This document shows, piece after piece, positions 5,261-5,489 of a DNA stretch of 5,489 bases. Source of the stretch: DATJJW01 sp035491935 (GTDB lineage Bacteria; Pseudomonadota; Alphaproteobacteria; ATCC43930; CGMCC-115725). Below the pieces are notes generated by a model. That model was not told the DNA's origin, made no database searches, and saw only the letters and a list, made by a program, of their open reading frames with translations. The position numbers were made by a program, and so were the translations under genes. The stretch spans positions 1 through 5,489 of the forward strand of contig DATJJW010000081.1 of the NCBI GenBank assembly GCA_035491935.1. The letters run 5' to 3'. The stretch's first letter is position 1, and each line of letters starts with the position of its first letter.

Positions 5261-5489
5261 ATGGCGGATATCGGGGCAATGGAACTGGGCTTGGCCGAGG
5301 CGCGGGTTGCCGAGGTGCTGGTAGCCCGGCTGTGCCACGAGCTGATCAATCCGTTGGGTGCGGTGGTCAATGGCATCGAGATCCTGGAAGACGATCCCTC
5401 TTTCGCGCCGGATGCCGCCCAGTTGATCGCCGCCAGCGCGCGCCAGGCCTCGGCGCGGTTGCAATTCTACCGCCTGGCCTATGGCGCCA
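5261..5489 (+). CDS. chpT: ChpT-type histidine phosphotransferase, N-terminal part (3' end outside the window)
   Basis: In Caulobacter, ChpT carries phosphate from the hybrid kinase CckA to the response regulators CtrA and CpdR, controlling the cell cycle or, in other alphaproteobacteria, motility and related programmes. The 76 visible residues begin MADIGAMELG. VARLCHELINPLGAVVNGIE at about 21-40 carries the phosphorylatable His26 in the CHE-x2-x-P-x-GA context of the DHp-like helix. The second helix of the hairpin contains AASARQASARLQFYRLAYGA, as in ChpT homologues (LQF-x-R-x-A-x-GA). GGGGGAAG precedes ATG 5261 by a few bases; ATG 5279 is a less likely start. The pseudo-ATPase C-terminal domain lies outside the window. 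It is transcribed divergently from the DUF3553 gene. Confidence 0.88.
   Translation, partial: MADIGAMELGLAEARVAEVLVARLCHELINPLGAVVNGIEILEDDPSFAPDAAQLIAASARQASARLQFYRLAYGA

Overview
The window comes from a GC-rich alphaproteobacterium. The strongest lineage marker is at the right edge, where the first 76 residues of a ChpT-type histidine phosphotransferase are visible; this is the phosphorelay protein that feeds CtrA and is confined to Alphaproteobacteria. A stand-alone DUF3553 protein and the sequence style of the NAD kinase agree with this. A Rhodospirillales-like order is a reasonable guess, but the sequence does not settle it. Everything looks chromosomal: there are no mobile elements, RNA genes or CRISPR arrays.

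Layout from left to right. The 3' half of an MFS transporter gene enters on the + strand and ends at 471. It converges on a minus-strand block, and a 15-bp-stem hairpin (497-530) lies between the two. The leftmost minus-strand gene is a 43-residue single-pass membrane protein (556-687) with its own good promoter and Shine-Dalgarno site. Upstream of it on the minus strand are two zinc deacylase genes 26 bases apart: an ArgE-type M20 deacetylase (1752-2921) followed by an AstE/aspartoacylase-family enzyme (763-1725). Before these come moaA (molybdenum cofactor step 1) and nadK (NAD kinase), which overlap by 8 bases, and a small DUF3553 gene. The chpT gene diverges from the DUF3553 gene and runs off the right end.

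Functional reading. moaA and nadK appear translationally coupled, although their pathways are not directly connected. The two deacylases look like a co-transcribed pair acting on N-acyl amino acids, either for arginine synthesis or for catabolism or salvage of acylated amino acids. The MFS gene could supply a substrate, but it is convergent, so that link is weak. The least expected items are the short membrane protein gene with a full set of expression signals, an 8-codon ORF whose stop overlaps the moaA start as ATGA, a degenerate 17-bp tandem repeat between nadK and argE, and a bulged hairpin just before chpT. No stretch longer than 300 bases lacks a gene. I found no convincing new multi-gene system; most of the window is housekeeping.
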